This document shows positions 13,301-23,200 of a DNA stretch of 64,000 bases, in pieces. Origin of the DNA: Umezawaea tangerina (lineage in GTDB: Bacteria > Actinomycetota > Actinomycetes > Mycobacteriales > Pseudonocardiaceae); NCBI RefSeq assembly GCF_003002815.1, contig NZ_PVTF01000007.1, positions 248,001-312,000 on the forward strand, given 5' to 3'. The position numbers and the translations under genes are program-made. The notes beneath the pieces were generated by a model. The model searched no databases and was not told the DNA's origin. It saw only the letters and a program-made list of their open reading frames with translations. The stretch's first letter is position 1, and each line of letters begins with the position of its first letter.

Positions 13301-14479
13301 TCACCAGCGCACCGGCAACGTGTGCAGGCCGAACAGGGTCCCGTCGTGCTTGAACCGCAACAGGTCCGGCGTGGTGTCCAGGGCGAGCGTCGGGACGCGC
13401 TCGAACAGCGTCCGGTAGACGATCTCCATCTCGGCCCGGACCAGGTTCTGCCCGAGGCACTGGTGCACGCCGTAGCCGAACGCCACGTGGTTGCGCGTGC
13501 TCCGGCCGGGGTCGAAGTCCTCGGGGCAGCCGAAGTTGCGGTCGTCCCGGTTGGCGCCCGCGATCAGCGGCATGATCCCCTCGCCCGCCTTGACGAGCTG
13601 CCCGCCCACCTCCACGTCCTCGACCGCGACCCGCAGGGCCACCAGGTCGGCGACGGAGTGGTAGCGCAGCAGCTCGTCGACCGCGCGGCTGTCGCCGATC
13701 CACCGCGGGTTGCCCAGCAGCGTGACGACACCGAGCGCGATGTTGTTCGCGGTGGTCTCGTGGCCCGCGATCAGCAGCAGCATCACCACACCGGTGAGCT
13801 CCCGCGGTTCCAGGTTCCCGTTGGCGAGCAGCCTGCTGACCAGGTCGTCGCCCGGCCGCTTCTGCTTGAGGGCGATCAGCCGCTCCAGGTAGCGCAGCAG
13901 CTCGCGGACCGCCACGTCGCGCTCGGCCTCGGTGGTGGTCTGGACGCTGACGAGGGTCTTCGTCCGCGACTCGAAGAAGTCCCGGTCGATCGGGGGCACG
14001 CCGAGGATCGTCGAGATGACCAGCGACGGCACTGGCAGCGCCAGCTCGGCGACCAGCTCGGCCGAGTCGCCCTTCGCGAGCATCGCGTCGATCTGCTCGT
14101 CCACGATGGACTGGATGGTCGGCTGCCACTCGCGGACCCGGCGCACGCTGAACTCCGGGATGAGCGCCTTGCGGAACCGGTCGTGCTCGGGCGGGTCCAG
14201 CCCGACGAACCAGCCGGGGATCTGGTCCTGCCGCGGCACACCGCCGGTGACGGCGACGTTCGGGAAGCCGGGCCGGGACGGGTTGGAGCTGATCCGGCGG
14301 TCGGTCAGCACCGTGCGGACGTCCTCGTGCCGGGTCACCAGCCACACCGGGCACCCGGTGGGCAGCACCGAGCGCACCAGGCCGTCCCGGTCGCGGAAGT
14401 CCGCGTACTGCGGGGGTGGGAACGGCACGTCCGGCTTGCGCACCGGGAACTCCGTGACGCCCGTGTCTTGGATTGTCAT
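13301..14479 (-). CDS. Cytochrome P450 (polyene tailoring-type, with partner ferredoxin)
   Basis: 392 aa, normal for a soluble bacterial P450. The I-helix carries AGHETT (about residues 235-242), giving the acid-alcohol pair for oxygen activation. The heme loop is FGYGVHQCLG, with the Cys ligand near residue 341. The start is the ATG followed by TIQDTGVTEFPV; the frame is open further upstream, but that region belongs to the aminotransferase gene. It lies 23 bases after the aminotransferase stop and 41 bases before the ferredoxin start. By analogy with polyene clusters it may oxidise a methyl branch or hydroxylate the ring. The substrate position is not readable from sequence. Confidence 0.94.
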   Translation of the reverse strand: MTIQDTGVTEFPVRKPDVPFPPPQYADFRDRDGLVRSVLPTGCPVWLVTRHEDVRTVLTDRRISSNPSRPGFPNVAVTGGVPRQDQIPGWFVGLDPPEHDRFRKALIPEFSVRRVREWQPTIQSIVDEQIDAMLAKGDSAELVAELALPVPSLVISTILGVPPIDRDFFESRTKTLVSVQTTTEAERDVAVRELLRYLERLIALKQKRPGDDLVSRLLANGNLEPRELTGVVMLLLIAGHETTANNIALGVVTLLGNPRWIGDSRAVDELLRYHSVADLVALRVAVEDVEVGGQLVKAGEGIMPLIAGANRDDRNFGCPEDFDPGRSTRNHVAFGYGVHQCLGQNLVRAEMEIVYRTLFERVPTLALDTTPDLLRFKHDGTLFGLHTLPVRW

Positions 14480-14502
14480 GCCACGCGCCTCGTCTCCGTG
14501 GG

Positions 14503-15588
14503 TCAGCCGACGCCGTAGAAGGCGCGGATCCTGCCGATGATGTGGTCCTGGTCGTCCGCGGTGAGCTCCGCGTGGGTCGGCAGGTACAGGCCGTCGCGGC
14601 TGAAGCGCGCGGCCTTCAGCGACTCCCAGTCCGGGGAGAGGTAGCCGGGCTGCTGGCTCATGGGCTTGAAGAACAGCCGCGTGTCGATGCCCTCCTCCGC
14701 GAGGTAGGCGCGGAGGTCGTCGCGCCGCTGCGCCCGCACGTCGTACATCCACAGCACGTCCCGCGGCGGCATGAGGATGATGCCGGGGACGTCCTTGAGG
14801 CCCTTGTCGTAGCGCAGCTCGATCTCGCCGCGGATCTTGAGGATCTCGTCCAGGCGCTCGGTCTGCGCCAGCGCGACCGCCGCCTGCATGTTGGTCATCC
14901 GGAAGTTGTAGCCGACCTTCTTGTGCAGGAAGCTGTGCCGCTGCTCGTCACCGGGGACGAGCCGGTCGGAGGTGGGTGCCATCGTCCGCAGGTGCGCGAG
15001 CTGGCGGGCCAGCCTGTCGTCGTCGGTGAGGCAGATGCCGCCCTCGCCCGCGGTGATGATCTTGTTGGCGAACAGCGAGAAGCAGGCGATGTCGCCGACC
15101 GGCTTGACGCCGTGCGCCTCGGCGGAGTCCTCGACCACGCGCAGGTTGTAGTGGAAGGCGATGTCCATGATCGCGTCCATGTCGCACTGGCGGCCGTAGA
15201 CGTGCACCGGCATGATGGCCTTGGTGCGCGGGGTGATCTTCGCCTCGATCAGCGCGGGGTCGATCGTCAGGTCGTCGCGGCAGTCGACGAACACCGGCGT
15301 GGCGCCGACGTAGTCGACCGGCCACGCCGAGGCCACCATGGTGAACTCGGGGACGATCACCTCGTCGCCGGGGCCGATCCCCAGCGCGCGCAGCGCGAGC
15401 GTGAGCGCCGCGGTGCCCGACGAGCACGCGACGCCGTGGGCGACCCCGTTGTAGTCGGCGAACGCCTGCTCGAACTGCTTGACGTAGGGTCCCTGCGCGG
15501 AGATCCAGCCGTTGGAGACCGCGCTGGTCACGTACTGCAGCTCACGTCCGGTGAGGCTGGGTTTCGTGACCGGGTACTTGAATCCCAT
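14503..15588 (-). CDS. PLP-dependent GDP-sugar aminotransferase (DegT/DnrJ/EryC1 family)
   Basis: 361 aa. The fold-type I sugar aminotransferase signature is complete: the SSGTAAL phosphate-binding region, Asp154 in VVEDSAEAHG for the pyridine nitrogen, and Lys176 in FANKIITAGEGG for the Schiff base. With the GDP-mannose 4,6-dehydratase at 50907 and the adjacent glycosyltransferase, the likely substrate is a GDP-keto-6-deoxymannose. Amination at C-4 would give GDP-perosamine; amination at C-3 after keto-isomerisation would give GDP-mycosamine, as for NysDII/PimC-type enzymes. The sequence alone does not settle which. The ATG at 15588 has a GAGG ribosome site. It is the second gene of the leftward operon, 38 bases after the glycosyltransferase stop. 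Confidence 0.93.
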   Translation of the reverse strand: MGFKYPVTKPSLTGRELQYVTSAVSNGWISAQGPYVKQFEQAFADYNGVAHGVACSSGTAALTLALRALGIGPGDEVIVPEFTMVASAWPVDYVGATPVFVDCRDDLTIDPALIEAKITPRTKAIMPVHVYGRQCDMDAIMDIAFHYNLRVVEDSAEAHGVKPVGDIACFSLFANKIITAGEGGICLTDDDRLARQLAHLRTMAPTSDRLVPGDEQRHSFLHKKVGYNFRMTNMQAAVALAQTERLDEILKIRGEIELRYDKGLKDVPGIILMPPRDVLWMYDVRAQRRDDLRAYLAEEGIDTRLFFKPMSQQPGYLSPDWESLKAARFSRDGLYLPTHAELTADDQDHIIGRIRAFYGVG

Positions 15589-15626
15589 CGGATCCTCGGT
15601 TCTGTTGGGGGACAGGGGTGGGAAGG

Positions 15627-17012
15627 TCATTCGCGGCCGGACACGAGCCCCACGAGCAGGTCGGCGGCGCGTTCGCGACCGCCCGCCCCGCGCAGCAGGT
15701 CCCGGTAGTGCTCCGCGCGCTCGCGGAACGAGCTCTCGGTGAGCACCCTGGTGAGCTTGTCCACCACGTCGTCGGGGTCGAAGCCCGCCGGTCGGTCGAG
15801 GGTGAGGCTGACGCCGAAGTCCTGCCCGCGCAGGGCCTGGTCGTGGCAGTCGATCCACAGTGGACGCGAGACCAGCGGCTTGCCGAAGTACAGGCTCTCG
15901 TGGAAGCTGTTGCCGCCCGCGTGGGTGAACATGGCCTTGACGTTCGGGTGGGCCAGCGCGTCGTACTGCGAGGGGATCCAGTCCTCGACGCGCACGTTGC
16001 CCGGCATGGACCCGTCGGTCGGCAGCAGGTGCTGCTGCCCGGTCGGCAGCTTCCAGAGGAACTGGTGCCTGCCCTCCAGCCGCCGGGCGACCTCGAGCAG
16101 GTCGTCGACCTGGGGCTTGGTCAGCCGGGTGTTGGTGCCGAAGGCCATGTAGACCACGGAGTCCTGCTCGGACAGCCACCGGGACATCTCCACGTCGTCC
16201 GGCGCCTCGGGCAGCGGCGGGACGACGGCGCCGACGAGCCGCATGTTGCGCGGCGGCGTGAACGGGTAGTCCATCTCCGCCACCGAGTAGCACAGCACCA
16301 TCTCGGCGAGCTCGACGGCGCCCATCGGCTTGCGGGCCTTCCAGTCGATCCCGAGCTCCTTGCGCTTGCGCGAGTCCTCGATCATCATCCGCGCCATCCT
16401 CGGGTCGAGGAAGATCCCGAGCGTGCGCCAGCGGAAGAGCCTGTTCTGCAGGCGCTGCAACGGGGTCATCCTCAACGGCAGACCGGAGTGGGGCACCGGG
16501 AAGTCGGGTGAGGTGTAGGACTTGCCGAACGGCATGTAGGTGGAGACGAGGTTGCTCGGCAGGTACGGGGCGCTGAGCACGTACGGGATGTTCTTGGTGA
16601 CGGCCACGTCCACCCCGAACGCCGCGGTGGTGTCGATCACCATCAGCGCGGGCTCCACCTCGTCGACGGCGGCGCTGAGCCGCTCGTACTTGGGCAGGTG
16701 CACGCCGGGGTCGTAGCTGTGCTTGATCATCGCCTTGTGCGACTTGAACCGGGAGGGCTGGGTCACCGCGCGGTAGACCTCGTCGCTCCAGGTCAGCGCG
16801 GACAGCCGGGGCTCGACCTCGCCGAGCGACCAGAACTCGACCTTGGACTTGTCCGCCAGCGCCTCGACGTCCCCGCGCCGGTGCTCGTCGGTGGCGAACC
16901 AGATGTCCTGGACACCGCGCCGGGCCAGCTCGCCGGCCAGCACGCGCAACGAGTTCATCAGCCCGCTCTCCGGCAGGGTGACGAACATGATCGGCCGCCG
17001 AGGGGAATCCAT
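15627..17012 (-). CDS. Glycosyltransferase, polyene-macrolide type (GT1/UGT-like fold)
   Basis: 461 aa. The C-terminal donor-binding half carries the UGT-like signature THAGGNSFHESLYFGKP followed by DCHDQALR (about residues 353-385). The N-terminus (MFVTLPESGLMNSLRVLAGEL) is the acceptor-side Rossmann start. It should attach the GDP-derived aminosugar to the macrolactone, as NysDI, AmphDI and PimK do for mycosamine. It is the first gene of the leftward operon with the aminotransferase, P450 and ferredoxin. The ATG at 17012 follows a GGAAAGGAAG ribosome site. A PimM-like operator lies 84-99 bases upstream. The donor is most likely GDP-perosamine or GDP-mycosamine, from context. Confidence 0.92.
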   Translation of the reverse strand: MDSPRRPIMFVTLPESGLMNSLRVLAGELARRGVQDIWFATDEHRRGDVEALADKSKVEFWSLGEVEPRLSALTWSDEVYRAVTQPSRFKSHKAMIKHSYDPGVHLPKYERLSAAVDEVEPALMVIDTTAAFGVDVAVTKNIPYVLSAPYLPSNLVSTYMPFGKSYTSPDFPVPHSGLPLRMTPLQRLQNRLFRWRTLGIFLDPRMARMMIEDSRKRKELGIDWKARKPMGAVELAEMVLCYSVAEMDYPFTPPRNMRLVGAVVPPLPEAPDDVEMSRWLSEQDSVVYMAFGTNTRLTKPQVDDLLEVARRLEGRHQFLWKLPTGQQHLLPTDGSMPGNVRVEDWIPSQYDALAHPNVKAMFTHAGGNSFHESLYFGKPLVSRPLWIDCHDQALRGQDFGVSLTLDRPAGFDPDDVVDKLTRVLTESSFRERAEHYRDLLRGAGGRERAADLLVGLVSGRE

Positions 17013-17095
17013 GGGCTTCCTTTCCAGAATGGGCCGCGAGCGCGCGGCCGGAGGCCGGTCCCGCAGTCGTACGAGACCTTGATCTCACGGCAGCG

Positions 17096-17111
17096 GCCCG
17101 GAATCCCCTAG
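17096..17111 (-). promoter_or_regulatory. Candidate PAS-LuxR (PimM-like) operator, glycosyltransferase promoter
   Basis: Read on the minus strand this is CTAGGGGATTCCGGGC. The operator published for PimM is CTVGGGAWWTCCCBAG; the first half-site CTAGGG and the central ATTCC agree. It lies 84-99 bases upstream of the glycosyltransferase start, facing that gene. The call rests on motif similarity and on the PAS-LuxR gene at 48951. Confidence 0.55.
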
Positions 17112-17166
17112 AAGAGCCCGCAGGAGCCGGTCGGTCGCGCCGGGCTCCGCCGAGCGCCCCGATTGT

Positions 17167-17182
17167 GTAGGGAAAGCGCGGT
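17167..17182 (+). promoter_or_regulatory. Candidate PAS-LuxR operator, loading PKS promoter
   Basis: GTAGGGAAAGCGCGGT matches the first half of the PimM consensus (TAGGGAWW) with a weaker second half. It lies 70-85 bases upstream of the loading PKS start, where it could overlap the -35 region. Confidence 0.5.
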
Positions 17183-17251
17183 CGGACCGCTCCTACGCTC
17201 CAGCACGGAGTTCTCTGTCCATGCTTACAGTGGTTGGGGTGATTCGGCGTC

Positions 17252-20200
17252 ATGACGAACGACGTCCGCAGGCCGTCCGGTACCGGCACGTCCCAGGACA
17301 CGATGGACAGCCGACACGATCCGGTCGTGATCGTCGGTACGGCGTGCCGCCTCCCCGGCGGTGTCACCACGCCCGCGGAGCTCTGGCGGCTGCTGGTCGA
17401 CGGCGGTGACGTGTTCGGGCCGTTCCCCGACGACCGCGGGTGGGACGTGGCCGGGATCTACGACCCGGATCCGGGCAAGCCGGGTCGGACCTACGTCCGG
17501 CGCGGCGGTTTCCTCGACGACGTCGCGGGGTTCGACGCCGACTTCTTCGGGATCTCCCCGCGCGAGGCCGAGGCGATGCACCCGCAGCAGAGGCTCCTGC
17601 TGGAGGAGGCGTGGCACCTGCTCGAACGGGTCGGCGTCGACCCGACGCGGGTGCACGGCAGCGCCGTGGGCGTGTTCATCGGCTCGGAGAACCACCAGTA
17701 CGGCCCCGGTACGGCGAACGCCGACGGTGGCGCGGAAGGCCACCTGCACACCGGCACCTCCGCTGGCGTGAACTCCGGGCGGCTGGCCTTCCAGCTCGGG
17801 CTGCGCGGGCCCGCCATGACCGTGGACACCGCCTCGTCCGGCGCGATGGTCGCCCTCCACCTGGCGGCGCGGTCGTTGCGCCACGGCGAGTGCAAGCAGG
17901 CCATCGTGGGCGGCGTCGCCGTCATGCCGACGCCGGGGCCGTTCCTGGCCTTCAGCCGACAGGGCGCCCTGGCCCCCGACGGCAGGTGCAAGCCCTTCAG
18001 CGCGGACGCGGACGGCACGGCCTGGAGCGAGGGTGTCGGCCTGCTGCTCGTGGAGCGGCTGTCCTACGCGCGGGAGCAGGGCCACGAGGTGCTCGCCGTC
18101 CTGCGCGGGTCCGCGGTCAACCACGACGGCGCCAGCCCGTCGCTCACGGCTCCGAGCGGGGCCGCCCAGGAGCAGGTCATCCGCGACGCCCTCGCCGACG
18201 CCGGGCTCCGTCCGTCCGATGTGGACGCGGTGGAGGCGCACGGCACCGGCACGAGGGTGGGCGACCCGGTCGAGGTCGCCGCCCTGCAAGCGGTCTACGG
18301 CGACGGCCGGACCGCGGACGACCCGCTGTGGATCGGCTCGGTCAAGTCGAACGTCGGCCACACCCAGGGCGCCTCCGGGGTGGTCGGCGTCATCAAGATG
18401 GTCGAGGCGCTCCGGCACGGCGTGCTGCCCAGCACGCTGCACGTGGCCTCCCCGACCCCCGAGGTCGACTGGACCTCCGGCGTCGCCCTGCTGGCTGAGC
18501 ACCGCGAATGGGCGGGCGGGGACGGCCCGCGGCGCTGCGGGGTGTCGTCGTTCGGGATCAGCGGGACGAACGCGCACGTGGTCCTGGAGCAGGCTCCCGC
18601 CGTCGACCCGGTCGGACCGACCGGTGGGGGACCGGCCGTCGTGCCCTGGGTCCTGTCGGCGAAGTCGGCCGCCGCGGCGCGCACGCAGGCCGCGAACCTG
18701 GTGTCGTGGCTGGAGGAACGTCCGGACCTGGGGGCTGTCGACGTCGGGCGGTCGCTGGTCGCGGACCGGACCGCGTTCGACCACCGGCTGGTCGTCGTGG
18801 GCCGGGACCGCGACGAGCTGGTACCCCGGCTGCGAGCGGCCGCCGACGGTCTCCCGGCGGCCGGTGTGGTCGGTGGTGCGGACGCCGCCGCGGACGGCCG
18901 CAAGGTCGTGATGGTCTTCGCGGGGCAGGGTTCGCAGTGGGCCGGGATGGGCAGTGCGCTGCTGGACACCTCACCCGTGTTCGCCGACTGGGTCACCCGG
19001 TGCGACAAGGCGTTGGCGCCGTTCGTCGACTGGTCGCTGGTGGACGTGCTGCGTGGTGCTCCGGGCGCGCCCGCGCTCGAGGGCGACGAGGTCGTGCAGC
19101 CCGCGCTGTGGGCCGTGATGATCTCGTTGGCCCAGATGTGGCGGTCGCTCGGCGTGGAACCGGCGGCCGTGGTGGGGCACTCGCAGGGCGAGATGGCCGC
19201 CGCCTGCGTGGCGGGCGCGCTCTCGCTGGAGGACGGCGCGCGGATCGTGTGCCTGCGCAGCCGGATCGTCGCGCGGAAGCTGGCCGGGATGGGCGGGCTG
19301 CTGTCCGTCACCGCCTCCCGCGCGCGGGTGGACGCGATGCTGGCGCGCTGGGACGGCCTGCTGTCGGTGGCGGCGGTCAACGGCCCGGCCAACGTGGTGG
19401 TCGCCGGTGAGCTCGCGGCGCTGGCGGAGCTCGCCGCCCGGTGCGAGACCGAGGGGGTGCGCGCGAAGCGCGTGCCGATCGACTACGCGTCGCACTCGGC
19501 CCAGATGGAGGCCGTCCGCGACGAGCTGCTGACCGGTCTGGCCGGGCTGAGCCCGCGCACGGGCGAGATCCCCTTCATGTCCACGGTGGACCCCGGCTGG
19601 GTCGACACGGCGGGCCTGGACGCGGACTACTGGTTCCGCAACCTGCGCTGCACCGTGCAGTTCGAGCCCGCCGTGCGCCTGCTGCTGGAGTCCGGTCACG
19701 ACCTGTTCCTGGAGTCGAGCCCGCATCCGGTGCTCACGATCAGCGTCGAGGACACCGTCCGGGACGCGGGCGCCGAAGCCGTGTCCGTCGGGTCCCTGCG
19801 CCGCGGTGACGGCGACCTCGACCGCGTGCTGACCGGGCTGGGTGTCCTGTTCGCGGCCGGTGCCCCGGTGGACTGGGCCGCGGTGTTCGGCGGCGCCGGG
19901 ACCAGGGTCGAGCTGCCCACCTATCCCTTCCGGCACCTGCGGTTCTGGATGGACGCGAGTCCCGCGGGCACCGGTGACCGGGGACCCGGTGTCGGGCACC
20001 CGTGGCTGAGCGCGGTGGTGCCGGTGGCCGGGTCCGAGGTCGTGGTGCTGACCGGCGGGCTGTCGGTGGCCGAGCAGCCGTGGCTGGCCGACCACGCCGT
20101 GCTCGGCAGGCCGGTGTTCCCCGGCGCCGGGTTCGTCGAGCTGGCGCTGCGGGCCGGACGGGAGGCGGGCCTGGACCGGATCGACTGGCTGGACCTGACC

Positions 20201-23200
20201 GCACCGCTGGTGCTGCCGGACCAGGACACCCTGCTGCTGCAGGTGCGGATCGACGGCGTGGACGGCCGTGACCGCCGCCGCGTCGACATCCACTCCCGGC
20301 CGGACTCGGCGTCCGACTGGACTCACCACGCCACCGGCGCGCTCTCGGCCGTCGGGGACGAGGCCGTGGCCGGTTCCTCCGGGGTGTGGCCACCGGTGGG
20401 CGCGGAACAGGTGGAGCCCGCGAGCCGCTATCCCCGGTTGGCCGAGGCGGGACTCGCCGTCGGACCGGCGTTCCGCGGGATCCGGTCGCTGTGGCGGCGC
20501 GGCGGCGAGGTGTTCGCCGAGCTCGTCCTGCCCGAGCGGACGCGGTCGGGCGCCTTCGGGCTGCACCCGGCACTGCTGGAGACCGCCGCCAGGGCCTGGT
20601 CGTTCGCCACGGCCGACGACGCCGAAGGAGTGCCGTACCCCACGTCCTGGGCGGACGTCGTGGTGCACACGGGCGGGACGTCGGTCCTGCGCGTGACGAT
20701 GGCCGCCACCGGGGCCGACAGCACGTCGCTGGTGGCGACGGACGACCAGGGCGTGCCGGTCGTCTCGGTGGGTGCGTTCGAGACCCGGCCGGTCGCGGCC
20801 GAGACGCTGGTCGACGTCGCCGCGGTGCCGGGCGGCCTGTTCGGCCTCGACTGGGTGCCCGCGCGGTCCGGGGCGCGCGAGCCCGCGTCCGCGCCGGTGG
20901 TCCTGGGGGCGGACGTGCTGGGGCTCGCGGACGTCCTGCGGGACAACGGGGTCTGGGCGATCACCGCCGCGGGCGCGGCAGACCTCCCCGCGGACGCGGA
21001 GCCGGTCGACGTGCTGATGTGCGTCCCCGGCGGGGACCAGGACCCGGCCTCGGCGCGTGCGTCCGCCGACGCCGCGCTGGACGTGGTGCGGCAGTGCCTC
21101 GACCGGAACGGGTCGGACCGGGTGACGGTCGTGACCCGCGGCGCGCACACCGGAGAGGACCTGACCGCCGGAGCCGTCTGGGGAGCACTGGGCGCCGTGC
21201 AGGCGTCGCACCCCGGCCGGGTGCACCTGGTCGACCTCGACGCCCCCGCGGATGCCTTGCTGCTCCGGGCGTTGGCCGCGGACGAACCGCGGCTGGCGGT
21301 CCGGGACGGGCTGCTGCTCGTCCCCGTGCTCGGCCGGGTGACCGCGGGGCGCACGCCGGTCGACTGGTCCCCGGACGGGACGGTGCTGGTCGCGGGCAAC
21401 CCCCAAGGGGCGGCCGGACGGCTCGCCAGGCACCTGGAAGCCGAGCACGGCATGCGGTACGTGGTGCTCTACGACCCCTGGGACGGCGGCGCGGTCCGCG
21501 ACGTCGTGGCGGCCGAGCAGGCCGAACACCCGGTGACGGCCGTCGTCGTGGCCCCCGACCACGCCGACGGGTCGTCGTGGGACAACGCCGACCTGGCCTG
21601 GGCCCTGCACGAGGCCACGCTCGACCTCGACCTCCGGGCGTTCGTCCTGTTCTCCTCCGCGGCCGCCGTGACCGGCGAGGCCGCCGGGGCCGAGTTCGCG
21701 GCGGACGCGTACCTGACCTCGTTGGCACAACAGCGGAACGCGCTCGGGTTGCCCTCGCGGGCCTTGGCCTGGGGCACCTCGGCGGACGGGCTGACCGAGA
21801 CCGGTCGCGCGGCACTGGTCCGCGCCGGACTGCCGCCGTTGACCGACGAGCAGGTCGTGCCCCTGTTCGACGCCGCCATGACGGCCGACCGGCCGGTGGT
21901 GCTCCCGATGGCCGTCGACCTGCGCGCGCTGCGAGCTCGCGGCGACGTGCCGCCCCTGCTCCGCGGCCTGGTGGAGACCAGGAGCCAGGAGCCGGAGGTC
22001 GTCGAGCCGCAACCGGTCGCGACCACGCGGTTCGCCCACCTGCCGGTCGACGAACGCCACCGGGCCTTGGCCGATCTGGTGCTGGCGGAGTCGGCCGTGG
22101 TGCTGGGGCGTTCCGCCGCCGACCGGCTCGACCGCACGCGCGAGTTCCGCAAGCTGGGCTTCGACTCGCTGTCCGGGGTCGAGCTGCGCCACCGGCTCGT
22201 CGCGGCGCTCGAGGTGGACCTGCCGACGTCGCTGATCTACGACCACCCCACCCCCGACCGCCTCGTGGAGTTCCTGTCCGGCAAGCTGTTCGGCGATGCT
22301 GCCGACGCCGGTGGCACGACCGCCGTGGCCCCGGCCGACGCGGGCGAGCCGATCGCGATCGTCGGCATGGCGTGCCGGTTCCCCGGTGGGATCAGCTCGC
22401 CGGAAGACCTGTGGCAGCTCGTCGTCTCCGGGCAGCACGTGCTCTCCGACTTCCCGACCGACCGGGGCTGGGACCTGGAAGGCCTGTTCACCGGGGCCAG
22501 CTCGACGCGGTCGGGCGGTTTCCTCGACGACGTCGCGGCGTTCGACTCGGACTTCTTCGGCATCTCGCCGCGCGAGGCGCTGGCGATGGACCCGCAGCAA
22601 CGCCTGCTGCTGGAGACCTCGTGGGAGGCGCTGGAGCGGTCCGGCATCGCGCCGTCCTCGGTGCGCGGCACCCGGTCCGGGGTGTTCATCGGGACGTTCG
22701 GCAGCGGGTACGCCTCCCTGGTCGCCGACCGCGACGACGCGCAGGGCTTCGTCATGACCGGGACGACCCCGAGCGTGCTGTCCGGTCGCCTGTCCTACTT
22801 CCTCGGCATGGAAGGGCCCGCGGTCACCGTCGACACGGCTTGCTCGTCGTCGTTGGTGGCGCTGCACTGGGCGGAACAGGCGCTGCGCACCGGTGACTGC
22901 TCGTTGGCGCTCGCGGGCGGGGTCACCGTGATGTCGACCGCGGACACGTTCGTCGAGTTCTCCCGGCAGGGCGGGCTGTCGTCGGATGGCCGGTGCAAGG
23001 CGTTCTCCGACTCGGCCGACGGCACCGGCTGGTCCGAGGGGGTCGGGATGCTGGTGCTGGAGCGGCTTTCCGACGCCGAGCGCCTTGGCCACCGGGTGTT
23101 GGCTGTGGTGCGTGGTTCGGCGGTGAACCAGGATGGCGCGTCGAACGGTCTGACGGCACCGAACGGTCCGTCGCAGCAGCGGGTGATCAAGCAGGCGCTG

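Larger units (their letters stand above)
17013..17251. promoter_or_regulatory. Divergent promoter region for the sugar/P450 operon and the loading PKS gene
   Basis: This 239-base gap separates the leftward glycosyltransferase operon from the rightward loading PKS gene and holds two TAGGG-centred operator-like motifs, one facing each way. A short palindrome, GCGGTCGGACCGC, sits at 17178-17190. A GGGGTGA ribosome site lies about ten bases before the PKS ATG. I could not fix -35 and -10 boxes with confidence. Confidence 0.75.
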
